Assembly: GCF_009176725.1 (NCBI RefSeq)
Contig: NZ_AP020337.1
Coordinates: 1,922,001 to 1,986,000 of the forward strand
Direction: 5' to 3'
Source: Pseudomonas sp. KUIN-1
GTDB taxonomy: Bacteria > Pseudomonadota > Gammaproteobacteria > Pseudomonadales > Pseudomonadaceae
Length of the DNA stretch: 64,000 nt
Position numbers and translations under genes: made by a program. Shown here piece by piece: positions 1 to 8,999 of the stretch. Each line of letters begins with the position of its first letter. Position 1 is the stretch's first letter. The notes beneath the pieces were generated by a model, which made no database searches, was not told where the DNA came from, and worked only from the letters and a program-made list of their open reading frames with translations.

Positions 1-1
1 C

Positions 2-1567
2 GCGGCGGATGCCAGGTTCTCGTTTTCCGACGCGGCACTGGATCAGCAGCTTTTGCAGACGCCTGAGTTTCAGGTGGATGGCAAATTCAACGCAGACCGT
101 TTCGATCAGGTGATTCGCCAGCTAGGCTACAGCCGTCTGCAGTTCCGCCAGATGCTGGGTCAGGAAATGCTCATCGGTCAGGTGCGTGCTGGTGTTGCCG
201 GCAGCGCCTTTGTAACCGACGCACAGGTTGAAGCCTTTGCACGCCTCGAAAAGCAGACCCGTGATTTCGCTTCGCTGACCCTGCCTGCCGATACCTCGGC
301 GGTCAAAGTGACCGATGACGAAGTCAAGGCTCACTATGACGAGCATGCCAAGGAGTTCATGAGCCCTGAGCAGGTCGTACTCGACTACATCGAATTGAAG
401 AAGTCGTCCTTCTTCGACAAGGTGCAGGTCAAGGACGAGGACTTGCAGGCGGCTTATCAGAAGGAAATCGCCAATCTGTCCGAACAGCGTCGTGCAGCAC
501 ACATCCTGATCGAAGTGAACGACAAGCTGAATGACGAGCAGGCCAAGGCGAAGATTGAAGAAATTCAACAGCGTCTGGCCAAGGGTGAGGATTTCGCGGC
601 ACTGGCCAAGGAATACTCGCAGGACCCTGGTTCGTCGAACAAGGGCGGTGATCTGGGCTACGCAGGCAAGGGTGTCTATGACCCGGCTTTCGAAGAGGCG
701 CTGTATGCCTTGAACAAGGACCAGGTTTCGCAGCCGGTGCGCACCGACTTCGGCTGGCACCTGATCAAGCTGCTGGGCGTTGAAGCACCTTCGGTGCCGA
801 GCTTTGCCAGTCTGAAAGGCAAGCTGACCAACGATTTGAAATCGCAGCTGGTCGAGCAGAAGTTTGTCGAAGTGACCAAGCAACTGGAAGACTCGGCGTT
901 CGAATCGTCCGACCTGTCCCAGCCGGCACAGGACCTGGGCCTGAAGGTTCAGACCACTGCACCGTTCGGTCGTGAAGGCGGCGAAGGCCTGACGGCCAAC
1001 CGTGCGGTCATCCAGTCGGCATTCAGCCCTGAAGTGTTGGAAGAGGGCGCCAACAGCAATACGCTGGAGCTGGATCCGGAAACCGTTGTGGTGGTGCGCT
1101 CCAAAGAGCACCTGCAGCCGCAGCAGTTGCCACTTGAGAGCGTTGCCAGCTCGATTCGCGCTCAACTGGTCAAGGAACATGCTTCGGCCGCTGCCAAGGC
1201 CAAGGGCGAGGCGCTGCTGGCCGGTCTGCGTGACGGCAAGATCCCGTTGGCTGCCAAGCAGGAAGGTCGTGACTGGAAGGTGATGGAAGCGGTCACGCGC
1301 AGTCAGGAAGGGGTTGACCCTCAAGTGCTGCAGACGCTGTTCCGCATGCCCAAGCCGACAGGTAAGGACAAGCCGGAATTCGCCAGCATCACTGCTTCGG
1401 ATGGCAGCTTCGTGATCGTCCGTCTCAATGGCGTCAATCAGGCGGCTGCACCGACTGACGCCGAGAAGGCGCAATACCGTCGCTTCCTCTCCTCCCGCGA
1501 GGGGCAACAGGATTTCGCGGCGTACCGTGCACAGTTGGAAAGCAAGGCGAAGATCGAGAAGTTCTAA
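2..1567 (+). CDS. ppiD: Peptidyl-prolyl cis-trans isomerase D (PpiD), 3' part
   Basis: The reading frame is open from the first bases of the window, so the gene starts upstream; about 521 residues of an expected 620 or so are present. PpiD is an inner-membrane-anchored periplasmic chaperone with one parvulin domain that helps newly exported outer-membrane proteins fold. The missing N-terminus would hold the membrane anchor. A SurA/PpiD-type N-terminal chaperone part is followed by a parvulin domain at about bases 485-770 (motifs RRAAHIL, GGDLGY and FGWHLIKL), then a long C-terminal chaperone-like region. The stop is followed at about 20 bases by a strong terminator. The downstream context (fabI and the yej-type operon) is the Pseudomonas arrangement. 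An open antisense frame over it is a codon-bias shadow. Confidence 0.93.
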   Translation, partial: AADARFSFSDAALDQQLLQTPEFQVDGKFNADRFDQVIRQLGYSRLQFRQMLGQEMLIGQVRAGVAGSAFVTDAQVEAFARLEKQTRDFASLTLPADTSAVKVTDDEVKAHYDEHAKEFMSPEQVVLDYIELKKSSFFDKVQVKDEDLQAAYQKEIANLSEQRRAAHILIEVNDKLNDEQAKAKIEEIQQRLAKGEDFAALAKEYSQDPGSSNKGGDLGYAGKGVYDPAFEEALYALNKDQVSQPVRTDFGWHLIKLLGVEAPSVPSFASLKGKLTNDLKSQLVEQKFVEVTKQLEDSAFESSDLSQPAQDLGLKVQTTAPFGREGGEGLTANRAVIQSAFSPEVLEEGANSNTLELDPETVVVVRSKEHLQPQQLPLESVASSIRAQLVKEHASAAAKAKGEALLAGLRDGKIPLAAKQEGRDWKVMEAVTRSQEGVDPQVLQTLFRMPKPTGKDKPEFASITASDGSFVIVRLNGVNQAAAPTDAEKAQYRRFLSSREGQQDFAAYRAQLESKAKIEKF

Positions 1568-1587
1568 TCTCGAAACGCGCAAACAAA

Positions 1588-1617
1588 GAAGGCCGCTCAT
1601 TGAGCGGCCTTTTTTTG
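1588..1617. terminator. Terminator after ppiD (copy 1 of a duplicated stem)
   Basis: AAGGCCGCTCA/TGAGCGGCCTT stem followed by seven T on the plus strand. A run of A on the other side could also serve minus-strand transcripts. A near-identical hairpin recurs at 2547-2577. Confidence 0.9.
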
Positions 1618-1669
1618 GATGGCGGTGGGCCAGTTACGTACCTGCGTCAGGGTAAGTCATGACTCGTAT

Positions 1670-2008
1670 TCACTCACGAGACTCTGACCATCCAAGCATG
1701 CTGTCCAGCACTGGACAAAGCCGTTGTCCCCATGGCGTAAGGCGATAATCAACCTGAGGGGGTTTGAAGTCGTGGAGGGTTCGAATGACCAACCCATCGC
1801 TTTCCAGGCTACGTAATTGTTGAGCGAGCATTTTTTGCGATATGCCTGTCACTCGGCGTTCGAGATCTGAAAAGCGCTGAATCTTCCCGTCGAACAGGTG
1901 GAACAAAATCACCAGTTTCCACCTGCCGCGCAACAGCGCGAGTACGCTGTTGACGTCTTCGGCAGCAGAGTCCGGTGTATACAACGTTCGATGGCTCATT
2001 GCTGTCAC
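1670..2008 (-). CDS. HxlR-family winged-helix transcriptional regulator
   Basis: 112 residues, the usual size for HxlR/DUF24 regulators. The N-terminal half gives the family pattern (LLRGRWKLVIL, then ISQKMLAQQLRSLESDGLV, then VDYRLTPWGQ), a winged helix that binds DNA as a dimer. HxlR proteins often act as redox- or aldehyde-responsive switches of a divergently transcribed gene, and here the divergent gene is a SnoaL-like protein 80 bases away. An ATG three codons in (MSHRTL) is an alternative start. The N-terminus lacks the conserved Cys often found in redox-sensing members, so the signal is unknown. Family assignment is firm; the target is inferred from position. Confidence 0.85.
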   Translation of the reverse strand: MTAMSHRTLYTPDSAAEDVNSVLALLRGRWKLVILFHLFDGKIQRFSDLERRVTGISQKMLAQQLRSLESDGLVIRTLHDFKPPQVDYRLTPWGQRLCPVLDSMLGWSESRE

Positions 2009-2030
2009 TTACTTTTTCGTGCGTTCTTGT

Positions 2031-2080
2031 GGGGTTACCCCTTGGCGATGATCATGAGTGTCTCGTCATTTGATAATGAG
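2031..2080. promoter_or_regulatory. Candidate operator region between hxlR-like and SnoaL-like genes
   Basis: The 80-base divergent space holds a perfect GGGGTTACCCC palindrome (2031-2041) and a 9-base direct repeat, GATCATGAG at 2050-2058 and GATAATGAG at 2072-2080, with starts 22 bases apart (about two helical turns). HxlR-type regulators have been reported to bind direct repeats, so these are plausible sites; binding is inferred. Confidence 0.4.
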
Positions 2081-2088
2081 GCATCTCG

Positions 2089-2415
2089 ATGAATATCACT
2101 CGGTACCCGGTCATTGAAGCATATTTTGCCAGCGAAGCAGGCACAGCCGTGGACGTGCTGGAGGACCTGTTCACCCATGACGCCCGCGTCACTGATGAGG
2201 GAGTGACGGTCTGCGGGATTGAAGCGATCAAGGCGTGGAAGCGAGCGGCGAAACACAAATATCAATATACCGTCGAGCCTGTCGAGAGCCTGGAAAGCGA
2301 TGGACTGGTTATCGTGAAGGTAAGGCTTAGCGGAACATTTCCTGGAAGCCCTGCCGTGGTGAGGTTCAGCTTCGCAGTGACTGACGGACTGATCAGTGCA
2401 CTGGAAATCGGTTAA
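2089..2415 (+). CDS. SnoaL-like / NTF2-fold small protein
   Basis: 108 residues with the layout of small SnoaL-like (NTF2-fold) proteins: an N-terminal helix (VIEAYFASEAG), a segment resembling LFTHDARVTDEG, a GIEAIKAWKRAA helix and three C-terminal beta strands ending in LISALEIG. The fold is a conical barrel used either as a small isomerase/hydrolase or as a ligand pocket; the substrate cannot be read from sequence. It is divergent from the HxlR-type gene and is probably its target. No terminator other than the duplicated stem at 2547 follows it. Confidence 0.75.
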   Translation: MNITRYPVIEAYFASEAGTAVDVLEDLFTHDARVTDEGVTVCGIEAIKAWKRAAKHKYQYTVEPVESLESDGLVIVKVRLSGTFPGSPAVVRFSFAVTDGLISALEIG

Positions 2416-2546
2416 TGATCACAGCAGAGGTTCCAGCGATATGGCGGATCAGCGAAAGGGCATTTTCATAGCTGATGTGGAGTTTCATCCATTTTTGCCA
2501 AAGCGTGAAAGGGCAAGGCGAAGCAGTCGGATAATTCAGGACAACA

Positions 2547-2577
2547 AAAAGGCCGCTCATTGAGCGGCCTTCTTTTT
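2547..2577. terminator. Terminator between SnoaL-like gene and fabI (copy 2)
   Basis: AAGGCCGCTCATTGAGCGGCCTT repeats the ppiD terminator stem exactly for 23 bases, flanked by A and T runs on both sides. It can end both the plus-strand SnoaL-like transcript and the minus-strand fabI transcript. Confidence 0.88.
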
Positions 2578-2620
2578 AAGTCCGGGAAAGTGCCGCTCGC
2601 GAGGAGCGGCGTTTACCGTA

Positions 2621-3415
2621 TTACTCGTCCATGCTGCCCATCGCGGTGGTGTTGAAGCCGCCGTCGACGTACATGATTTCACCGCTGATGCCCGACGCCA
2701 GGTCGGAACACAGGAACGCGCCGGCGTTGCCGACTTCGTCGATGGTGACGTTGCGGCGCAGAGGGGTCTGCGCTTCGTTGGCAGCCAGCATCTTGCGGAA
2801 GTTCTTGATGCCTGACGCCGCCAGGGTGCGGATCGGGCCGGCCGATACAGCATTGACGCGAGTACCTTCCGGGCCGAGGCTGCCGGCCAGGTAACGAACG
2901 CCGGCTTCCAGGCTGGCCTTGGCCATGCCCATGACGTTGTAGTTGGGCATGGTGCGCTCTGCGCCCAGGTACGACAGGGTCAGCAGGCTGCCGTTACGGC
3001 CTTTCATCATTTCGCGACCGGCCTTGGCCAGGGCCACGAAGCTGTAGGCGCTGATGTCATGAGCGATGCGGAAACCTTCGCGCGTGGTGGCTTCGGTGAA
3101 GTCGCCATCGAGCTGGTCGCCAGGCGCGAAGCCCACCGAGTGAACGATCACGTCCAGGCCGTCCCACCTCTTGCTCAGCTCTTCGAAGACCTTGTTGATC
3201 TCTTCGTCGCTGGCCACGTCGCAAGGGAAGCACAGCTCAGGGCCTGAACCCCAGCCTGCGGCGAACTCTTCGACACGACCCTTGAGTTTGTCGTTCTGGT
3301 AGGTGAAGGCAAGCTCTGCGCCTTCACGATGCATGGCGGCGGCAATACCGGATGCGATGGACAGTTTACTGGCGACACCGACGATCAGGACGCGCTTACC
3401 GGCGAGAAAACCCAT
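2621..3415 (-). CDS. fabI: Enoyl-[acyl-carrier-protein] reductase (NADH), FabI
   Basis: 264 residues. FabI reduces trans-2-enoyl-ACP in the last step of each round of type II fatty-acid elongation in the cytoplasm and is the triclosan target. It is a short-chain dehydrogenase with the FabI-specific GVASKLSIA cofactor loop near residue 13, VHSVGFAP near 91, and the catalytic pair Y149 and Y159-x6-K166. The start is supported by AGAGGAA eight bases upstream. It lies 18 bases after the ABC ATPase gene and is the last gene of the transporter operon, the same association described for Pseudomonas nppA1A2BCD-fabI. Confidence 0.97.
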   Translation of the reverse strand: MGFLAGKRVLIVGVASKLSIASGIAAAMHREGAELAFTYQNDKLKGRVEEFAAGWGSGPELCFPCDVASDEEINKVFEELSKRWDGLDVIVHSVGFAPGDQLDGDFTEATTREGFRIAHDISAYSFVALAKAGREMMKGRNGSLLTLSYLGAERTMPNYNVMGMAKASLEAGVRYLAGSLGPEGTRVNAVSAGPIRTLAASGIKNFRKMLAANEAQTPLRRNVTIDEVGNAGAFLCSDLASGISGEIMYVDGGFNTTAMGSMDE

Positions 3416-3433
3416 GTGTTGTTCCTCTTCAGG

Positions 3434-5044
3434 TTAATCGACAGCTACCGGCGCCAAGAAGGCGGCCTCCAGCAGCTGCTGTGTATAAGGATGTTGCGGT
3501 GCGGCGAAGATATCCTGCGCTGCACCCTGTTCGACCACTTGGCCTTGCTTGACCACCATCAACTGGTGGCTCAGCGCTTTGACGACAGCCAGGTCATGGC
3601 TGATGAACAAATACGTCAGGTTGTACTTGGTTTGCAGTGAGCGAAGCAGCTCGACGACCTGACGCTGTACGGTCCGGTCGAGGGCCGAGGTCGGCTCGTC
3701 CAGCAAAATCAGCGCCGGCTTCAAGACCAGCGCACGTGCAATGGCGATCCGCTGGCGTTGGCCACCGGAGAACTCGTGAGGGTAGCGGTGCCGGGTATCC
3801 GGGTCCAGACCAACCTCCCTGAGTGCTTCGATGATCGCCGTCTGCTGTTCGGCGGGCGTACCCATGCCGTGGATTCGCAAGCCTTCGCCAACGATTTCAG
3901 CCACTGACATGCGCGGGCTCAAACTGCCAAACGGGTCCTGGAAAACCACTTGCATCTGCCTGCGCAGCGGACGGATCTGCTGTTGCGACAGGGATTCTAG
4001 CGCGTTGCCCTTGAACCGTATGGTGCCCTGACTGCCGATCAGTCGAAGAATCGCCAGGCCCAGCGTCGATTTGCCCGACCCGCTTTCACCCACAATACCC
4101 AGTGTTTGCCCTTCCGGCAGGCTGAAACGTATGCCGTCCACCGCCTTGACGTGGTCGACCGTGCGCTTGAGCAGGCCTTTTTTGATCGGGAACCAGACTT
4201 TCAGGTCCTCGATTTCAAGCAGCGGAGCACCTGCGGGGTTGGTCGAAGGACCGCCGCTGGGCTCGGCGCTGAGCAACACTTTGGTGTAAGGGTGTTGCGG
4301 CGAACGGAACAATTCTTCGCACGATGCCTGTTCGACGATGCAACCGCGCTGCATGACACATACTCGATTGGCTATTTGCCTTACGACGTTCAGATCGTGG
4401 CTGATAAGCAGCAGTGCCATACCCAGGCGAGCCTGCAACTGCTTGAGCAATTCGAGGATCTTCAACTGTACCGTCACATCCAGCGCGGTGGTCGGTTCAT
4501 CGGCAATCAGCAGCTCGGGTTCGTTGGCCAGGGCCATGGCGATCATCACGCGCTGACGCTGGCCACCTGACAGCTCGTGTGGCAGCGCTTTGAGGCGCTT
4601 GTTTGGCTCAGGGATGCCAACCAGTTCAAGCAGCTCCAGCGTGCGCTCGGTGGCCGCCTTGCCGGTCAGGCCCTTGTGCAGGCCCAGCACCTCGTTGATC
4701 TGTTTTTCCACCGAATGCAGCGGATTGAGCGAGGTCATCGGCTCCTGGAAGATCATGGCGATCCGGTTGCCACGGATCGTGCGCAGTTTTTTCTCTTCCA
4801 CTTTCAGCAGGTCCTCACCCGCGTAGTGAATCGTGCCGCTCGGGTGGCTGGCGATGGGGTAGGGCAGCAGGCGCAGGATCGAGTGCGCGGTGACGGACTT
4901 GCCCGAACCGCTTTCGCCGACCAGCGCAAGCGTTTCACCGCGACGAATATCGAAGCTGATGTTCTCGACCACGCGTTGCCGCGAGTCGCCCGTCACGAAC
5001 TCGACCGCCAGATCGCGGATTTCGATCAGATTGTCATTGTTCAT
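3434..5044 (-). CDS. yejF: ABC transporter ATPase with two nucleotide-binding domains (YejF/NppD type)
   Basis: 536 residues from the ATG at 5044, which has AAGGA seven bases upstream; the frame extends eight codons further but without a better ribosome site. Two full ABC ATPase domains are fused. The first has GESGSGKS (about residue 41), LSGGQRQR and LLIADEPTT. The second has GESGSGKS again (about residue 320), FSGGQRQR and LILLDEPTS. The protein would energise the YejB/YejE-type permease pair for import of oligopeptides or peptide-conjugated nucleosides: E. coli YejABEF takes up microcin C, and Pseudomonas Npp takes up peptidyl-nucleoside antibiotics. Its start lies one base past the yejE stop. 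Confidence 0.95.
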   Translation of the reverse strand: MNNDNLIEIRDLAVEFVTGDSRQRVVENISFDIRRGETLALVGESGSGKSVTAHSILRLLPYPIASHPSGTIHYAGEDLLKVEEKKLRTIRGNRIAMIFQEPMTSLNPLHSVEKQINEVLGLHKGLTGKAATERTLELLELVGIPEPNKRLKALPHELSGGQRQRVMIAMALANEPELLIADEPTTALDVTVQLKILELLKQLQARLGMALLLISHDLNVVRQIANRVCVMQRGCIVEQASCEELFRSPQHPYTKVLLSAEPSGGPSTNPAGAPLLEIEDLKVWFPIKKGLLKRTVDHVKAVDGIRFSLPEGQTLGIVGESGSGKSTLGLAILRLIGSQGTIRFKGNALESLSQQQIRPLRRQMQVVFQDPFGSLSPRMSVAEIVGEGLRIHGMGTPAEQQTAIIEALREVGLDPDTRHRYPHEFSGGQRQRIAIARALVLKPALILLDEPTSALDRTVQRQVVELLRSLQTKYNLTYLFISHDLAVVKALSHQLMVVKQGQVVEQGAAQDIFAAPQHPYTQQLLEAAFLAPVAVD

Positions 5045-5045
5045 C

Positions 5046-6065
5046 TTATTTCCTTGGGTCGAAAGCATCGCGGGCGGACTCGCCGATGAACACCAGCAGG
5101 CTCAGCATGATGGCCAGTACAGCGAAGGCGCTGATGCCCAGCCAGGGCGCCTGCAGGTTGGATTTGCCCTGCGCTACCAGCTCGCCCAGTGACGGTGAGC
5201 CGGCGGGCAGGCCGAAGCCCAGAAAGTCCAGCGCCGTCAGGGTGCCGATGGCCCCGGTGAGAATGAACGGCAGGAAGGTCATGGTCGACACCATGGCGTT
5301 GGGCAGGATATGGCGGAACATGATCGCGCCGTTTTCCATGCCCAGCGCCCGCGCGGCCCTTACGTATTCCAGATTGCGGCCACGCAGGAACTCGGCGCGT
5401 ACCACGTCCACCAGGCTCATCCAGGAAAACAGCAGCATGATGCCCAGCAACCACCAGAAGTTGGGTTGTACGAAGCTGGCGAGGATGATCAGCAGATACA
5501 GTACCGGCAGGCCCGACCAGACCTCGAGGAAGCGCTGGCCCAGCAGGTCGACCCAGCCGCCATAGAAGCCCTGCAAGGCACCGGCGATGACGCCGATGAT
5601 CGAGCTGAGGATGGTCAGGGTCAGGGCGAACAGTACCGAAATCCTGAAACCGTAGATCACCCGTGCCAGCACGTCACGGCCCTGGTCATCGGTACCCAGC
5701 AGGTTTTCCCGGGAGGGTGGCGCCGGTGCAGGGACTTTCAGGTCGTAGTTGATGCTCTGGTAGCTGAACGGGATGGGCGCCCACAGGGTCCAGCCATCCT
5801 TCGCGGCGAGCAGTTCCTTGATATACGGGCTCTTGTAGTTGGCTTCCAGCGGGAATTCACCGCCAAAGGTGGTTTCCGGGTAACGCTCGAATACCGGGAA
5901 GTACCAGCTGCCGTCATAACGCACGGCCAGCGGTTTGTCGTTGGCGATCAGTTCGGCGCCCAGGCTCAGGCCAAACAGAATCAGGAACAGCCACAATGAC
6001 CACCAGCCACGCCTGTTGGCCTTGAAGCGTTCGAAGCGACGGCGATTGAGAGGAGACAGCTTCAT
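5046..6065 (-). CDS. yejE: ABC transporter permease (YejE/NppC type)
   Basis: 339 residues from the ATG at 6065, preceded by AGGAAG at seven bases; the upstream extension of the frame overlaps yejB and is rejected. It has the N-terminal OppC-type segment (RFKANRRGWWSLWLFL, one membrane span), a periplasmic stretch, then GTDDQGRDVLARVIYGFR leading into five more predicted spans. The EAA-type loop for contact with the ATPase is in the region RAARALGMENGAIMFRHILPNA. It pairs with the permease encoded immediately upstream (one base between stop and start). Confidence 0.95.
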   Translation of the reverse strand: MKLSPLNRRRFERFKANRRGWWSLWLFLILFGLSLGAELIANDKPLAVRYDGSWYFPVFERYPETTFGGEFPLEANYKSPYIKELLAAKDGWTLWAPIPFSYQSINYDLKVPAPAPPSRENLLGTDDQGRDVLARVIYGFRISVLFALTLTILSSIIGVIAGALQGFYGGWVDLLGQRFLEVWSGLPVLYLLIILASFVQPNFWWLLGIMLLFSWMSLVDVVRAEFLRGRNLEYVRAARALGMENGAIMFRHILPNAMVSTMTFLPFILTGAIGTLTALDFLGFGLPAGSPSLGELVAQGKSNLQAPWLGISAFAVLAIMLSLLVFIGESARDAFDPRK

Positions 6066-6066
6066 A

Positions 6067-7140
6067 TCAATGCTTCCTGCTTTCGAAGTCGATGCGCGGG
6101 TCCACGAGGGTGTAGGTGATATCACCGATCAGCTTCACCACCAGCCCCAGCAGGGTGAAGATGAACAGCGTGCCGAACACCACCGGATAGTCGCGGTTGA
6201 TCGCGGCTTCAAAGCTCATCAGGCCCAGGCCGTCCAGCGAAAAGATCACTTCCACCAGCAGCGAGCCGGTGAAGAAGATGCCGATGAACGCCGACGGGAA
6301 GCCGGCGATGACCAGCAGCATGGCGTTGCGAAACACATGGCCGTAGAGCACCTTGTGGTTGCTCAGGCCCTTGGCTTTGGCCGTGGTCACGTATTGCTTG
6401 CTGATTTCGTCGAGAAAGCTGTTCTTGGTCAGCAGCGTCATGGTGGCAAAGTTGCCGATCACCAGCGCGGTGACCGGCAATACCAGATGCCAGAAGTAAT
6501 CGAATACCTTGCCCAGCGTGCTCAGTTCGTCGTAGTTGTTGGAGGTCAGCCCACGCAGCGGGAACCAGTTGAAGTAACTGCCCCCGGCAAACACCACGAT
6601 CAGCAGAATGGCGAACAGGAACGCCGGGATGGCATAGCCGACAATGATCGCCGAACTGGTCCATACGTCGAACTGGCTGCCGTGGCGGGTGGCCTTGGCA
6701 ATCCCCAGCGGGATCGACACCAGGTACATGATCAGGGTGCTCCACAACCCGAGGGAAATGGACACCGGCATCTTCTCGACAATCAGGTCGATGACCTTGG
6801 CATCACGAAAGAAGCTGTCGCCGAAATCCAGCGTGGCGTAGTTCTTGATCATGATCCACAGACGTTCCGGCGCCGACTTGTCGAAACCGTACATGCGTTC
6901 GATTTCCTTGATCAGTGCCGGGTCCAGGCCTTGCGCGCCACGGTAGTTGGAGCCTGCCACCGATACTTCGGCGCCGCCTCCGGCAATCCGGCTGGTGGCG
7001 CCATCGAAGCCTTCGATCTTGGCGATCATCTGTTCGACCGGGCCACCGGGGGCGGCCTGAATGATGACGAAGTTGATGATCAGGATGCCCAGCAGGGTAG
7101 GGATGATCAACAGCAGCCGTCGCAGAATATAAGCCAGCAT
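6067..7140 (-). CDS. yejB: ABC transporter permease (YejB/NppB type)
   Basis: 357 residues with the DppB/OppB-type layout: an N-terminal span ([18 protein letters not shown]), a periplasmic loop longer than in DppB (typical of YejB), then five spans. The EAA loop is [28 protein letters not shown] lies eight bases before the ATG. The gene starts two bases after the stop of the binding-protein gene, so the transporter subunits are surely co-translated. It forms the transmembrane channel with the YejE-type partner. Confidence 0.95.
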   Translation of the reverse strand: MLAYILRRLLLIIPTLLGILIINFVIIQAAPGGPVEQMIAKIEGFDGATSRIAGGGAEVSVAGSNYRGAQGLDPALIKEIERMYGFDKSAPERLWIMIKNYATLDFGDSFFRDAKVIDLIVEKMPVSISLGLWSTLIMYLVSIPLGIAKATRHGSQFDVWTSSAIIVGYAIPAFLFAILLIVVFAGGSYFNWFPLRGLTSNNYDELSTLGKVFDYFWHLVLPVTALVIGNFATMTLLTKNSFLDEISKQYVTTAKAKGLSNHKVLYGHVFRNAMLLVIAGFPSAFIGIFFTGSLLVEVIFSLDGLGLMSFEAAINRDYPVVFGTLFIFTLLGLVVKLIGDITYTLVDPRIDFESRKH

Positions 7141-7142
7141 GT

Positions 7143-8999
7143 TTATTGCTCCGCGTTCGCAGGCTTGGCCTGATCAGGGTCTGACGGGGTCGCGGTCACC
7201 GGTTTGACATCCGGCTTGGCCCACCAGGTCATCAGGCCGATATCGGAAAGCGCTTCGGCCTTGGGATGGTCGAGGTGATTCCAGTAAGCCACCCGCCAGG
7301 TCTTGATGTGCCAGTTCGGGACGACGTAAAAGCCCCACAGCAGCACGCGGTCCAGCGCCTTGGTATGGGTGATCAGGCTTTGCCGTGAGTCGGCGTTGAT
7401 CAGGCCGTTGACGAGAGAGTCCACCGCAGGGTCCTTGAGGCCCATGAAGTTGCGGCTGCCCGGGTTGTCGGCGCTGGAGGAGTCGAAGTACACGCGCTGT
7501 TCGTTACCGGGCGAGCTGGACTGCGGATAGCCCGTGACGATCATGTCGTAGTCCCGCGAGCGCAGGCGGTTAATGTATTGCGACACGTCGGCCCGGCGGA
7601 TCACCAGTTCAATACCCAGGTCACTCAGGTTGCGCTTGTAAGGCAGCAGAATGCGCTCGAACTCGGTCTGGGCGATCAGAAACTCCAGTTTTACCGGGTT
7701 GCCCTGCGCGTCGACCATCTTGTCGTCGACGATCTTCCAGCCCGCTTCCTGCAACAGCTGGAATGCCCGACGTTGTTGTGGGCGAATCATGCCGCTGCCG
7801 TCGTTAACCGGTAACTGAAAAGCCTCGGTGAATACCCGATCCGGAATCTTGCCGCGCAGCGGTTCGAGGATTTTCAGTTCCTCGGCAGAGGGCAGGCCGC
7901 TTGAGGCCATTTCCGAGTTGTCGAAATAACTTTTGGTACGGCTGTAGGCACCGTTGAAAAGCTGTTTGTTGGTCCACTCGAAATCCAGCAGCAAGGTCAG
8001 CGCTTCGCGCACCCGCGCGTCCTGGAATACCGGTTTGCGCAAGTTGAAAACGAACCCCTGCATACCGGTCGGGTTGCCGTTGGGCAGCTCTTCCTTGACC
8101 AGCCTGCCATCGCGAACTGCCGGGGTGTTGTAGGCGGTCGCCCAGTTCTTGGCGCTGGTCTCTATCCAGTAGTCGAACTGCCCGGCCTTGCCGGCCTCCA
8201 GCGCTACTGTGTTGTCGCGGTAGTAGTCGGTGGTCAGTACATCGAAGTTGTAGAAACCCTTGTTGATCGGCAAATCCTTTGCCCAGTAATCCTTGACCCG
8301 CTCATAACTCACCGAGCGCCCGGCTTTTACATCGACCACCTTGTACGGCCCGCTGCCCAGCGGGAAGTCCAGGTTGCCTTTGCTGAAGTCGCGGTCGGCC
8401 CAGAAGTGCTTGGGCAGCACGGGCAACTGGCCAAGAATCAGCGGCATTTCGCGGCTGCCCTTGTGCTTGAATTTGAACAGCACCCGCAGCGGGTCTTCGA
8501 CGACGACCTGATCGACGTCGGCGTAGTAGCCCTTGTACATGGGCGAGCCGTGTTCCATCAGGGTCTTGAAGCTGAATTCCACATCTTCGGCGCGGATCGG
8601 GTGGCCGTCATGGAAGCGTGCTTCAGGCCGCAGGTAGAAGCGCACCCAGCTGTTGTCCGGCGCTTTCTCGATTTTGCCGGCAACCAGCCCGTATTCACTG
8701 AAGGGTTCGTCCAGGCTAGCGCGGGCCAGGGTGTCGTAGATCAGACCAATGTCGTCTGCCGGTACGCCCTTGTTGATGAACGGGTTGAGACTGTCGAAAC
8801 CGCCGAAGCCTGCCTGGCGCAGCGTGCCGCCCTTGGGGGCATCCGGGTTCACGTAGTCGAAATGCTTGAAATCAGCCGGGTATTTCGGCGCTTCGTCGTA
8901 CAGCGTCACGCCATGCTGAGGCGCAGCCTGTACCGTGCAGGCGAGGCTGGCCAGCAGCAGGCCGGCTGCCTGCGAGCGCAGGGAGTGCAGAGGGTTCAT
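7143..8999 (-). CDS. yejA: Periplasmic extracellular solute-binding protein, family 5 (YejA/NppA2 type)
   Basis: 618 residues from the ATG at 8999, which has GGAG eight bases upstream and overlaps the preceding stop as ATGA. The N-terminus is a classic signal peptide ([20 protein letters not shown]). The mature part matches YejA-type binding proteins: [20 protein letters not shown], then ARFHDGHPI and LGSGPYKV. The protein would bind the transported peptide or peptide conjugate in the periplasm. It is the second of two tandem homologous binding proteins; the upstream copy shares VNP[DE]APKGGTLR and most later motifs. The C-terminal tail ends in a short Ala/Pro-rich extension. Confidence 0.93.
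   Translation of the reverse strand: MNPLHSLRSQAAGLLLASLACTVQAAPQHGVTLYDEAPKYPADFKHFDYVNPDAPKGGTLRQAGFGGFDSLNPFINKGVPADDIGLIYDTLARASLDEPFSEYGLVAGKIEKAPDNSWVRFYLRPEARFHDGHPIRAEDVEFSFKTLMEHGSPMYKGYYADVDQVVVEDPLRVLFKFKHKGSREMPLILGQLPVLPKHFWADRDFSKGNLDFPLGSGPYKVVDVKAGRSVSYERVKDYWAKDLPINKGFYNFDVLTTDYYRDNTVALEAGKAGQFDYWIETSAKNWATAYNTPAVRDGRLVKEELPNGNPTGMQGFVFNLRKPVFQDARVREALTLLLDFEWTNKQLFNGAYSRTKSYFDNSEMASSGLPSAEELKILEPLRGKIPDRVFTEAFQLPVNDGSGMIRPQQRRAFQLLQEAGWKIVDDKMVDAQGNPVKLEFLIAQTEFERILLPYKRNLSDLGIELVIRRADVSQYINRLRSRDYDMIVTGYPQSSSPGNEQRVYFDSSSADNPGSRNFMGLKDPAVDSLVNGLINADSRQSLITHTKALDRVLLWGFYVVPNWHIKTWRVAYWNHLDHPKAEALSDIGLMTWWAKPDVKPVTATPSDPDQAKPANAEQ

Noticed and set aside
122..1600. Long open frame antisense to ppiD
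   Set aside because: High-GC codon bias keeps the opposite frames open; the plus frame matches PpiD throughout and no ribosome site or domain supports the antisense one.
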